Positions 30,935 to 38,546 of a DNA stretch of 38,742 nt are shown here, in pieces. A program made the position numbers and the translations under genes. Under the pieces are notes generated by a model. It did no database searches, was not told the DNA's origin, and was given only the letters and a program-made list of their open reading frames with translations. Within the stretch, counting starts at the first letter, position 1. Every line of letters begins with the position of its first letter. Origin of the DNA: UBA6176 sp032119375 (lineage in GTDB: Bacteria > Verrucomicrobiota > Verrucomicrobiia > Limisphaerales > UBA9464); NCBI GenBank assembly GCA_964430505.1, contig CAYSGH010000036.1, positions 1 to 38,742 of the forward strand, written 5' to 3'.

Positions 30935-31332
30935 AGCCCCACACCCTTGGCTGGCACGCCCTCATGGAGCTCAGCGACTGCGACCCGGACCGCCTCCGCA
31001 GCGTCCGCGGCATCCGGGCGGCCATGCGCGAGGCCGCGCGGCTGGCGGGCGGGACGGTGGTTCGTTCCGTGTTCCATGCATTCAGCCCATGGGGCGTGAG
31101 CGGCGTCGTCGTGATCGCGGAGTCGCACCTGACGATCCACACGTGGCCCGAGCACGGCTACGCCGCCGTGGACGTGTTCTCGTGTAGCCCGCGCCTCGAT
31201 GCGGAGGCCGTGCGCCGGCACCTTCGCACATCGCTGGGCGCACGCCGCGTCACCATGAAGCGCCTTCGACGCGGTCCCGCGTCTCGGGGGGCCGACGCCA
31301 GGCAGGCCAAGAACCCAGGCCCCGGGGCATGA
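30931..31332 (+). CDS. speD: S-adenosylmethionine decarboxylase proenzyme (class 1B)
   Basis: 133 residues; the ATG overlaps the oxidase stop (ATGA). The enzyme removes CO2 from AdoMet to form the aminopropyl donor used by spermidine-synthase-type enzymes. The class 1B core is intact: AESHLTIHTWPEHGYAAVDV, with the self-cleavage site between Glu64 and Ser65 (Ser65 becomes the pyruvoyl cofactor), the processing His70, and the catalytic Cys85 in VFSC. The N-terminus GWHALMELSDCD is also typical. The C-terminal 25 residues are polar low-complexity. It is the last gene of the DUF4178 operon; its presence shows that the membrane transferase has a dedicated donor supply. Confidence 0.96.
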   Translation: MKPHTLGWHALMELSDCDPDRLRSVRGIRAAMREAARLAGGTVVRSVFHAFSPWGVSGVVVIAESHLTIHTWPEHGYAAVDVFSCSPRLDAEAVRRHLRTSLGARRVTMKRLRRGPASRGADARQAKNPGPGA

Positions 31333-31345
31333 GGGGTGGAACCGT

Positions 31346-31381
31346 TCCCGTGCTCCCCGCCCCCCGCTTCCCGCTTCCCAC
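31346..31381. repeat. CTCCCCGC/CTTCCCGC simple repeat
   Basis: A C-rich run with GCTCCCC, GCCCCCC and GCTTCCC units between speD and the aminotransferase gene, related to the repeats at 18088-18116 and 19209-19245. The G-rich strand could form a quadruplex in the leader of the aminotransferase gene. Confidence 0.5.
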
Positions 31382-31440
31382 CGCCCCGACTTCATCCTTG
31401 CGGCGGTTGGAGGCGGCGGCACCCTCCCGGCCGTTTCGTT

Positions 31441-32616
31441 ATGCAGTACCACATTGCACGTCGCGCCGCGTCCCTGTCGCCCTCCCTCACCCTGGCCATT
31501 GATAGCAAGGCCAAGCAAATGAAGGCCGAGGGCCACGACGTGGTCGGGTTCGGGGCCGGGGAGCCGGACTTCGACACGCCCCAGCACATCAAGGACGCGG
31601 CGGCGGCCGCGCTGGCGGCCGGGTTCACCAAGTACACGCCCTCCAGCGGCATCCCCGAGCTGCGGCAGGCCATCGCCGACAAGTTCCAGCGCGAGAACGG
31701 CCTCTCGTACAAGCCCTCGCAGGTCATCGTGTCGTGCGGCGGCAAGCATTCCTGCTTCAACGTGATCCTCGCCACCTGCCAGGAGGGCGACGAGGTCATC
31801 ATCCCCGCGCCGTACTGGCTGTCGTACCCCGAGATGGCCAAGCTGGCGGGCGCAACCCCGGTGATCCTGGAGACGTCGGACCAGACCGAGTTCAAGGTGA
31901 CGCCGGACCAACTGCGCGCGGCCATCACGCCCCGGACCCGGCTCTTCATCCTCAACACCCCCTCCAACCCCACCGGCACCGTGTACACGCCGGACGAGGT
32001 CCGCGCCCTGGGCGACGTGTGCGTGGAGAAGGGCGTGCTGATCATGAGCGACGAGATCTACGAGCACCTCCTCTACGACGGTGCCGTGCATCGCTCCGTC
32101 GCGTCGTTCTCCGCCGCCCACAAGGACCACACCATCATCGTCCATGGCTTCGCCAAGGCGTGGTCCATGACGGGGTGGCGCCTCGGCTTCCTCGCCGCGC
32201 CCGAGCCCATCGCCAAGGCCATCGACGCCCTCCAGTCGCATAGCACGTCGAACCCGACCAGCTTCGCGCAGAAGGGCGCCGTGGCGGCGTTGAACGGGCC
32301 GCAGGACCACCTGCCGCGTTGGCTCGCCGAGTATGCCCGGCGCCGCACCGAGGCCTGGCAACGCCTCAACGCCATGCCCGGCGTCACCTGCGTCAACAGC
32401 AAGGGCGCCTTCTACCTCTTCCCCAACATCCGCGGCACCGGCCTGCGCTCGTCCGAGTTCTGCGCCCGCCTGCTCGAAAGCGAGAAGGTCGCCGCCGTCC
32501 CCGGCATTGCCTTCGGCGCGGACGACTACATCCGGCTCTCCTACGCCACGAGCCTGGAGAACATCGTGAAGGGCCTGGAGCGCATGGACCGGTTCGTGCG
32601 GTCCCTGCGTTCCTGA
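31441..32616 (+). CDS. aspC: PLP-dependent class I aminotransferase, aspartate aminotransferase Ib type
   Basis: 391 residues from the ATG at 31441; upstream in-frame codons are in the simple repeat. The sequence follows the class Ib (Thermus-type) aspartate aminotransferases: GAGEPDFDTPQHIK, FTKYTPSSGIPELRQAIA, ILNTPSNPTGTVYTPDEV, MSDEIYEHLLYDG, the PLP-lysine block HGFAKAWSMTGWRLGF (Lys239), and IRLSYATSLENI with the substrate-carboxylate Arg. It likely transfers amino groups between aspartate and 2-oxoglutarate, though class Ib enzymes can also accept aromatic or prephenate substrates. It lies 108 bp after speD and 24 bp before tlyA; whether it belongs to either operon is unclear. Confidence 0.93.
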   Translation: MQYHIARRAASLSPSLTLAIDSKAKQMKAEGHDVVGFGAGEPDFDTPQHIKDAAAAALAAGFTKYTPSSGIPELRQAIADKFQRENGLSYKPSQVIVSCGGKHSCFNVILATCQEGDEVIIPAPYWLSYPEMAKLAGATPVILETSDQTEFKVTPDQLRAAITPRTRLFILNTPSNPTGTVYTPDEVRALGDVCVEKGVLIMSDEIYEHLLYDGAVHRSVASFSAAHKDHTIIVHGFAKAWSMTGWRLGFLAAPEPIAKAIDALQSHSTSNPTSFAQKGAVAALNGPQDHLPRWLAEYARRRTEAWQRLNAMPGVTCVNSKGAFYLFPNIRGTGLRSSEFCARLLESEKVAAVPGIAFGADDYIRLSYATSLENIVKGLERMDRFVRSLRS

Positions 32617-32640
32617 CCGCCGCCCTGCACCCGCCGCGCC

Positions 32641-33387
32641 GTGCCACGCCTGGACCAAGTGGTGGTGGACCGCGGGCTGCTGCCCACCCGCAGCAAGGCG
32701 CAGGCCGCCATCCTCGCCGGCCAGGTGCGCGTCAACGGCCAACACGCCCGCAAGCCGGGCGAGAACGTCCCCGCCGACGCCCTCGTCGAGTTGGCCGCGC
32801 GCGACCGCTACGTCTCGCGGGGCGGCCACAAGCTGGAGCGCGGCCTCCAGCACTTCGGAGTGGACGTCGCCGGGGCGCGCGCCATCGACGTGGGCGCCTC
32901 CACGGGCGGGTTCACCGACTGCCTGTTGCAGCACGGCGCGGCGCGCGTGCACGCCGTTGACGTGGGGCACGGGCAGCTTGCCTGGACCCTGCGCAACGAT
33001 CCCCGGGTCGTCGTCATGGAACGCGTCAACGCGCGCGCCCTGTCGCCGTCGTCCTTCGCGGCGGGCGACCTGCCGCTCGACGTCGCCGTCGTGGATTGCT
33101 CGTTCATCAGCCTGCGCAAGGTCCTGCCCGTGCTGCCGCCCCTGCTCCGGCCCGGGGCCAGCGTCCTCGCGCTCGTGAAGCCGCAGTTCGAGGCCGGACG
33201 TGAGGAGGCCGACCGCGGCGCCGGCGTGATCACCGACCCCGCCGTGCACCAGCGCGTCCTTGCCGAGCTGGAGGCGTTCGCGACCGAGGGCCCGCATGGG
33301 CTCGCGTGGCTCGGGGCCGTGGAATCACCCTTGCTTGGACCGGCCGGGAACCGGGAGTTTGTGGCGCACCTGAGAAGAACCCCATGA
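32641..33387 (+). CDS. tlyA: TlyA-family rRNA 2'-O-methyltransferase (S4 + FtsJ-like)
   Basis: 248 residues with a GTG start. The N-terminal S4 RNA-binding domain (RLDQVVVDRGLLPTRSKAQA, GQVRVNG) is followed by the Rossmann methyltransferase: YVSRGGHKLERGL, IDVGASTGGFTDCLLQHGA (AdoMet site), VVDCSFISLRKVLP and LVKPQFEAGREE. Family members methylate ribose in 16S/23S rRNA; the older name hemolysin A is misleading. Length is slightly short of the usual 250-270, but nothing essential is missing. Its stop overlaps the NAD kinase start by 4 bp, a common gene neighbour pairing in bacteria. Confidence 0.94.
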   Translation: MPRLDQVVVDRGLLPTRSKAQAAILAGQVRVNGQHARKPGENVPADALVELAARDRYVSRGGHKLERGLQHFGVDVAGARAIDVGASTGGFTDCLLQHGAARVHAVDVGHGQLAWTLRNDPRVVVMERVNARALSPSSFAAGDLPLDVAVVDCSFISLRKVLPVLPPLLRPGASVLALVKPQFEAGREEADRGAGVITDPAVHQRVLAELEAFATEGPHGLAWLGAVESPLLGPAGNREFVAHLRRTP

Positions 33388-34277
33388 ACAAGGCCTTGCC
33401 CCAGCTCCGGCGCTTCGGACTCGTCGCCAACCCGGAGAAGCCCCGCACGGCCGCCTTGGTCCGGCGCGCGGCCTCGATCCTTTCGCGGCGCGGCCATCCG
33501 GTCGTCATGGACGCCGACACCGCGCGCCGTGCCGGCTTGGGCCCGGGCAAGGCTTCCCGCGCCATGCCCTTGGAGGCCATGGCGTCGGAGGTCGATGCGA
33601 TCCTCGTGTTTGGGGGCGACGGCACGATGCTGCGCGTGGCGCGGGTGGTGGCGGGGCGGGGCGTGGCCATCCTGGGGATCAACGTGGGGCACCTGGGCTT
33701 CCTGACGTCCGTGGCGCCCTCGCAGCTGGAGGGCACGCTGGACTTGCTGGAACAGGGCCGGTTCGGGATCGACGAGCGCGCGCTGCTGGAGGCGACCGTC
33801 CAGCGGGCCTCGCACGTGTCCGTGGAGACGGCCCTGAACGACCTCGTCCTGAGCCGCGGCGCGGCCTCGCGGCTCATCGAGCTGGAGGTGTCCGTGAACG
33901 ACGAGCTGGTGACCCGCTACCGCTGCGACGGGCTGATCGTGTCGTCGCCCACGGGCTCGACGGCGTACTCGTTGTCGGCGGGCGGCTCCGTGGTGAGCCC
34001 GGACGCCGAGGTGCTCGTGCTGACCCCGATCTGCCCGCACACGTTGTCGATCCGGCCCATCGTGGTGAGCCTGGCCTCGACGGTCCGGGTCCGGCTGTGT
34101 CGGCTGCATGGCGACGTCTCCCTGTCGGCCGACGGCCAGGTGCAGAGCGCGCTGGGATCCGGCGACACCGTCGAGGTCCGACGGTCGCGCCGCACGGTCC
34201 GCCTCGTCCGCCCCGAGGGCGCCAGCTTCTTCGCCACCCTCCGCACCAAGTTCGGATGGAGCGGCGGGAAGGTGTGA
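33384..34277 (+). CDS. nadK: NAD kinase
   Basis: 297 residues from the ATG at 33384, which overlaps the tlyA stop (ATGA) and has GAGAAG upstream as a possible ribosome-binding site. The enzyme phosphorylates NAD to NADP using ATP or polyphosphate. Motifs: LVFGGDGTMLRVAR (GGDGT near residues 77-81), INVGHLGFLTSV, ALNDLVLSRG, CDGLIVSSPTGSTAYSLSAGG, and PICPHTLSIRPIVV. The order and length are normal. It is cytoplasmic and essential in most bacteria. Confidence 0.96.
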   Translation: MNKALPQLRRFGLVANPEKPRTAALVRRAASILSRRGHPVVMDADTARRAGLGPGKASRAMPLEAMASEVDAILVFGGDGTMLRVARVVAGRGVAILGINVGHLGFLTSVAPSQLEGTLDLLEQGRFGIDERALLEATVQRASHVSVETALNDLVLSRGAASRLIELEVSVNDELVTRYRCDGLIVSSPTGSTAYSLSAGGSVVSPDAEVLVLTPICPHTLSIRPIVVSLASTVRVRLCRLHGDVSLSADGQVQSALGSGDTVEVRRSRRTVRLVRPEGASFFATLRTKFGWSGGKV

Positions 34278-34628
34278 CGAGGAGGGCCGCCCCGCGGCCG
34301 GCGTCTCTGTCGGATGGCAGTCCTTGCCGGACATCCATCGGCAGGATGCCCAGCGCCGTGCCACCCGGCAGCCCACGGATGGACGTGCCGGGGACCGGCC
34401 TTGGGCCTCCATCGCCGAAGTTGCTGATCATTCCGGCGAGCAGGGACGGGGTGGCCGGTGCTCGCGCCGACTTGGGAAATCCATTCCCGAGCAGGAGGTC
34501 CGTTGGTAAAGCCTCGCCCTGCCTGGCGGATGGATGCCCGGCCAACCCGGAAGACAACGGCCTGCGGGGCTGCTTGGACGAGCTTCTCCTGGCCGGGGTT
34601 CCACCAGGGGGCTGACGCCATGGCGTGC
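34278..34628. other. Intergenic region between convergent nadK and COG0523 genes
   Basis: 351 bp with no gene I can support. A perfect hairpin GGCCGC-CCC-GCGGCC (34285-34299) lies 8 bp after the nadK stop and may end transcription, but has no T-run. Open frames on both strands are short and of low-complexity composition. The length is unusual for a convergent gap in this compact region. Confidence 0.5.
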
Positions 34629-35981
34629 TCAGGCAAGGCACGCACGGAAGCCTCGGTGGATGTCCTCGCGGTCGAGGTTGCGCCCGATGAAGACGAGGCG
34701 GTTGATGCGGCGTTCGCCGGGCTTCCAGGGCCGGTCAGCGACGGAGTCGAGGAGCATGTGGACGCCTTGGAACACCACGCGCATGGGCGACCCCTGGACG
34801 TTTAGGATGCCCTTGCTGCGGTAGATGTCGTTGCCCTTGGCCTGCAACAGGGCCCCCAGCCATGCATTGAGCTTGCGCGGGTCCACCGCGGAGGGCTCCT
34901 CGATGCCCACGCTGGTCACGGCGGCATCATGCTCGTGTCCATGGCCGCCGTAGGCCCGCGAGGCCAACGGCTCCAAAGGCCTGCCCTCTGCGAGCAGCGT
35001 CATCCCGAACTCGTCGGGTCCGTGCTGCGTGAACACGGCGACATGCCCGGCCGCCGGGACGCGTACGCGGAACTGGGTCGGCACGTTCTCGGAAAGCCCG
35101 AGGCGATACCGATGAGGCCCGGGCGCGAGCCCGCCCCCCTCCATCAGGGGCACGGGAGGCATCGCGAAGTGGCGCAGCGCATCCCACCTCGCGGCATGGA
35201 GGGTGGATGCGTCTCCGTCGTTCAGCGGCACCACCACGACGTCCATCTCCGGGTCGGGCCCGGGCTGAAGGATCAGGTCAAGGCCGCCCGCCGGCACCCA
35301 GTACGTGCCCCCCCACTCGAAGGGCAGCTCCTCCACGAGGAAGTCCGCGTCCTGAGCCAGCTTGGCCCCAAGGTCGAAGGCACGGACGTCCAGGACATGG
35401 TCCAGCGGAAGCACAGCCTGGCGGGTCCGGTGAAGCCGGGCGGTGGGGTTCATGGCCCGGAGCCGTTGCTCGATGGCGAACAGCCCGGGCTCGTCCACAA
35501 GGTCCGTCTTGTTGAGGAGCAGGACGTCCGCGAACGCCACCTGCTTCTGGCATTCGTCCGAGGAGTCGAGATGGAGGCTGACATGACGGGCGTCCACCAG
35601 GGTGACGATGGCGTCGAGCCGGAATGACTCCTTCATCTCGTCGTCCACGATGAACGTCTGGGCCACGGGCCCGGGGTCGGCGAGGCCCGTCGTCTCGACG
35701 AGGATGTAGTCGAACCGATCCCTCCGCTTGAGAAGCTGGCCGAGGATGCGGATGAGGTCGCCGCGGACGGTGCAGCAAATGCAGCCGTTGTTCATCTCGA
35801 AGATCTCCTCGTCGGCGTTGACCACGAGGTCGTTGTCCACGCCCACCTCGCCAAACTCGTTCTCGATGACGGCGATGCGCTTGCCGTGGTGGTCGGCAAG
35901 GATCCGGTTGAGGAGGGTGGTCTTGCCCGAGCCGAGGAAGCCGGTGAGGACCGTTACGGGGATGCGTGTGTCGGTTTTCAT
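34629..35981 (-). CDS. COG0523/CobW-family P-loop GTPase (metallochaperone)
   Basis: 450 residues. The G3E GTPase core begins with Walker A TGFLGSGKTTLLN (14-24) and has the metal-binding CXCC motif in NNGCICCTVRGDL (Cys67, Cys69, Cys70), ETTGLADPGPVAQTF, and LLLNKTDLV as the NKxD motif. The C-terminal CobW_C part is interrupted by a long insert (about 215-350) that ends in a His-rich GGHGHEHDAA, then VQGSPMRVVFQGVHMLLD. Such proteins deliver Zn, Co or Fe to client proteins and are often induced by metal limitation or lie near cobalamin genes. Downstream of the MerC-like and PepSY-type membrane genes, it is likely the cytoplasmic end of a metal-handling cluster. The metal cannot be told from sequence. 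Confidence 0.94.
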   Translation of the reverse strand: MKTDTRIPVTVLTGFLGSGKTTLLNRILADHHGKRIAVIENEFGEVGVDNDLVVNADEEIFEMNNGCICCTVRGDLIRILGQLLKRRDRFDYILVETTGLADPGPVAQTFIVDDEMKESFRLDAIVTLVDARHVSLHLDSSDECQKQVAFADVLLLNKTDLVDEPGLFAIEQRLRAMNPTARLHRTRQAVLPLDHVLDVRAFDLGAKLAQDADFLVEELPFEWGGTYWVPAGGLDLILQPGPDPEMDVVVVPLNDGDASTLHAARWDALRHFAMPPVPLMEGGGLAPGPHRYRLGLSENVPTQFRVRVPAAGHVAVFTQHGPDEFGMTLLAEGRPLEPLASRAYGGHGHEHDAAVTSVGIEEPSAVDPRKLNAWLGALLQAKGNDIYRSKGILNVQGSPMRVVFQGVHMLLDSVADRPWKPGERRINRLVFIGRNLDREDIHRGFRACLA

Positions 35982-36032
35982 GGTGTGTTGTGACGGGACT
36001 TGTTGAGGGGAAGGGAAATGGCGTGCGGCGGG

Positions 36033-36407
36033 CTACTCGCGGTCGTGCCAGTACGCGAGGCTCCGATTGAGCTGATGGGCGACGACGAGAAGGACGCCGG
36101 CGATGACCGTGGCGACCACCTCGCCGGCCTCTCCGAGGCGCTCGCCGGACGCCAGCCGTGCCAATCCCAGCAGAGCCCAGCCCGGCAGCGCCCATGCCCA
36201 GACTCGGGCGTCCCCGTGGGCGCTCCACCCTCGCACGCACGCGGGCACGCTCGTCGCCATGCAAGCCATCGCCGCCACGGCATGGCTGGCCTCACCGCCC
36301 AGGGCGGATGGCAGGAACGGCGCGAGGACGCAATGCAGCGTCGTCAGCGTCGCCAGGACCGCCGCGATGCGGTCGATGCGGTTGGTGTCGTCAGGCCCGG
36401 TCAACAT
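36033..36407 (-). CDS. MerC-like small membrane protein
   Basis: 124 residues with about four membrane helices. The segment TLHCVLAPFLPSALGG near residue 23 matches the cysteine-containing N-terminal helix of MerC-domain proteins, and the C-terminus HQLNRSLAYWHDRE recalls their conserved final loop. True mercury MerC has two CC-type motifs; here the first helix has a single Cys, so mercury transport is doubtful. PVC and Bacteroidota genomes have many such proteins beside TonB/PepSY metal-uptake genes. The start overlaps the end of the PepSY gene by 17 bp, implying joint translation. Confidence 0.8.
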   Translation of the reverse strand: MLTGPDDTNRIDRIAAVLATLTTLHCVLAPFLPSALGGEASHAVAAMACMATSVPACVRGWSAHGDARVWAWALPGWALLGLARLASGERLGEAGEVVATVIAGVLLVVAHQLNRSLAYWHDRE

Positions 36408-37608
36408 GTTCGTCCTTGGGATTGGGGTGGGAGTTCTCTAGCGGGAAGCGTTCCGATGGGTCGCGGGGCGCGCCGGGCGCGGCGGCAGGGGCGGTCTTCT
36501 GCCGCGAGCGTCGCCATGCCATCCATGCGCCGCTGGCAAGCAAGAGGGCGGGCACGCAGCCCAGCGCCGCCCACATCACCCGAGTGGTCGTGCCCCCGAA
36601 CGCGCCGACGTGCAGCGGGAACATCGCCCGGAGGAAGCGCTGGCCAAGGGGCCGCTCCCGGTGCAGGTCCATCCGCGTCACCCTGCCGGATCCCGGGTCC
36701 ACGTGGACATGGTTGTCCCCTTCGGTGCGCCCATCGCCGGGCAGTCGCTTCCGGACCGTGAAGACGTCACCCTCGCGCTGCGGCAGTCGGATCCAATTGG
36801 CGGGCACCCCCGGCCACAGGGCGTCCGCAGCCCGCACCACCGCGTCCAACGTCACCCGCTCCCCGTTCGTTGGACCGGCTGCCACCGGGGCATCCTCCAC
36901 CAGGGACGTCCCCTGACCCATCGACGCCAGCCACCGGAACGGGGCCGGGAACGGGAAGGAGGCACCCGTGACGATGACCACCATCAACGGCACCCACGCC
37001 CACAAGCCCACGGCACGGTGCAGGTCCAGCACCCGACGCCGCACCTGCGCGCGCCAACGCACCGTCAGCGCCTCCCGCCACCGTCCCATCGCCCGCGGCC
37101 TCGCCAACGCCAGGCCGGTTGCCAACAGCAGCACCCACACGACTGCGCCGACACCGTTCACTTGCTCGCCCGTTTCCCCCCCCAAGAGCTGCGCGTGAAA
37201 CAGGTACAACCACTCCGTCACGTTGCCGGAGGCCACGTCCACCCCAAGCAACTCGCCCGTGTACGGGTTCGCATACACATGAAAGGACCTGCCCTGCCCA
37301 TCATGACCCCACCACGACACGCTCTCCGTGGGCGTCGTGGGAAGGTTCACCGTCCTGAACACCGCGTCGGGGTGGGCCTGCCGCACCCGCGCGTGGATGT
37401 CCTCCAGGACGGCGCGGCCCGGCCCCGGCGTCACCCGCGTGAGTCCCGGATGCAACGTCGCCTCGATCTCGCCTCGGAAGACCACCAAGCTCCCTGTCAA
37501 CGACACCAACGCCAGCCAAAGGCCAAGGACCATGCCCACCCATCGGTGAACCCACCTCGCCCAAGGCCTCCATCGCGTCGGCATCAAGCCTGCGGGAGGA
37601 CACGCCAT
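36391..37608 (-). CDS. PepSY-associated transmembrane protein (PiuB-like)
   Basis: 405 residues from the ATG at 37608, supported by AGGACAGG upstream at ribosome-binding distance; ATGs at 37641 and 37584 are alternatives. The N-terminal helix WARWVHRWVGMVLGLWLALVSLTGSLVVF is typical of the PepSY_TM family, with a periplasmic PepSY-like section after it (GNVTEWLYLFHAQLLGGETG). Three further membrane segments follow (about 170-190, 225-245, 350-375), and the loop DLHRAVGLWAWVPLMVVIVTG repeats the His-Arg helix pattern. Family members are linked to iron/siderophore reduction. It is the first gene of the PepSY, MerC-like, COG0523 unit, preceded by 395 bp of non-coding sequence with RNA-like structure. 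Confidence 0.9.
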   Translation of the reverse strand: MACPPAGLMPTRWRPWARWVHRWVGMVLGLWLALVSLTGSLVVFRGEIEATLHPGLTRVTPGPGRAVLEDIHARVRQAHPDAVFRTVNLPTTPTESVSWWGHDGQGRSFHVYANPYTGELLGVDVASGNVTEWLYLFHAQLLGGETGEQVNGVGAVVWVLLLATGLALARPRAMGRWREALTVRWRAQVRRRVLDLHRAVGLWAWVPLMVVIVTGASFPFPAPFRWLASMGQGTSLVEDAPVAAGPTNGERVTLDAVVRAADALWPGVPANWIRLPQREGDVFTVRKRLPGDGRTEGDNHVHVDPGSGRVTRMDLHRERPLGQRFLRAMFPLHVGAFGGTTTRVMWAALGCVPALLLASGAWMAWRRSRQKTAPAAAPGAPRDPSERFPLENSHPNPKDEHVDRA

Positions 37609-38003
37609 GCCCGCACCTGTCCTGCCACCGTCATCACCCATGTTCCATCGACTGGGCAATCCCTCGCGCCCGCGCTGGGAGGCCCTGTGTGCCTGGCCCA
37701 CCCCTTGCGCGACGCATGTTCCCCAGAGGTCTTCTCTCACCCGGGGCGCCGGATCATGCCCGACGCGCCCATCCGTCCCGTTGACCGACATGGCCCGCGC
37801 AGCCGCCCCCCCAACGCGATGGCCCGCCGCGACATCAGGCGGCGGCCGCGATCACCCCCCAACGTCTGCGGGGGAGCCCGGGAGTCACGGCGTAACACCC
37901 CGGTTCGGGACGGGTCTTGCTGGCATCAGTAGGTCGCCGCACGGCGGAGTTGCCGGGGCGCAGGATCACGGGAAGCCACGGCGCCGTTGCGACGCCGCCA
38001 ACG
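37609..38003 (-). ncRNA. Non-coding, hairpin-rich stretch; possible regulatory RNA ahead of the PepSY operon
   Basis: No protein-coding frame of credible composition covers this 395-bp gap. On the minus strand, between about 38020 and 37840, several hairpins can be drawn: CGCCG-TG-CGGCG (around 37945-37935), CCCG-AAC-CGGG (around 37906-37896) and a longer pairing of CTCCCCCGCAGACG with GGGGGG. Two stretches recall the cobalamin riboswitch core (CCCCGGCAACT and GCCAGCAAGACCCGTCC, the latter like a B12 box with one extra base), but the GGGAA and GGTG elements are not found. I call it a candidate structured leader only; a cobalamin or other metal-related riboswitch would suit the downstream genes. 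Confidence 0.35.
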
Positions 38004-38546
38004 CTACGCCCGTAACAGCCGGGGTGGGCCCCGGCCCAGATGCGGCCTGTGAAGCCCGTCCGGGTCCCATCGCCCCCCCAAGTGCGGGATGACGGCGGAG
38101 ATGCTTTCCCAGCGCACCATGGCGTGCCCGGGGGGCGATTCCGTCATCCAACCGCCCTGCGCGATGAGGCACAGCACGCAGCCTGCATCCACCTCGTCCG
38201 AAGGTTCCTCGGTCGGATCCGCCGGACATCGGGTGCCTGCGTGGTGCGCGTGCGTGTGCGAAGGCGCGTGCTGGGGACGATGCGCAGGCTGGGCCTGCTG
38301 CCGACACGACGCACCATGGGCATGCATCGCATCCTTCGCGACGGGCACGGAACGCGCGGCCGTGCGGGCATCTAGCACGTCATGATACCACGCGTGAAGG
38401 CGGGCGTCGCGGGACGCAGCCCCAGCGAGGAGGAGGAACACCGCCATGAACGACGAAACCAAGCCGCAGCCTAGGCGGCAGAGGAACTCGCGTGTGGAGG
38501 CGCTTGCTTGCAAAGCACAGCAAAGTTCCAAGCCCGCGCTTTTCAT
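38004..38546 (-). CDS. Exported His-rich small protein with CVLC motif
   Basis: 180 residues from the ATG at 38546; an ATG at 38450 would start inside the hydrophobic helix (CGLVSSFMAVFLLLAGAAS). The helix looks like a signal peptide or membrane anchor. The next part has RLHAWYHDVLDA, a His-rich stretch (HAHGASC, PSHTHAHHAG), and GCVLCLIAQGGW. The pattern LH-W-HD followed later by CxxC-LIAQG occurs, as I recall, in small exported verrucomicrobial proteins next to metal-uptake genes. The histidines and cysteines suggest metal binding in the periplasm. It lies upstream of the PepSY, MerC-like, COG0523 genes on the same strand, separated by the possible RNA element. Confidence 0.65.
   Translation of the reverse strand: MKSAGLELCCALQASASTREFLCRLGCGLVSSFMAVFLLLAGAASRDARLHAWYHDVLDARTAARSVPVAKDAMHAHGASCRQQAQPAHRPQHAPSHTHAHHAGTRCPADPTEEPSDEVDAGCVLCLIAQGGWMTESPPGHAMVRWESISAVIPHLGGRWDPDGLHRPHLGRGPPRLLRA

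Noticed and set aside
34278..34628. Short open frames between nadK and the COG0523 gene as a hidden gene.
   Set aside because: No frame shows a start with a ribosome-binding site, a domain, or a membrane or signal segment; the composition is low-complexity.
36033..36407. Mercury resistance gene merC.
   Set aside because: The paired cysteine motifs needed for mercury transport are not present, and no other mer genes are nearby.
37901..37975. A definite cobalamin riboswitch on the minus strand.
   Set aside because: Only fragments of the core resemble it and key invariant elements are missing, so it is kept as a candidate structured RNA without a class.
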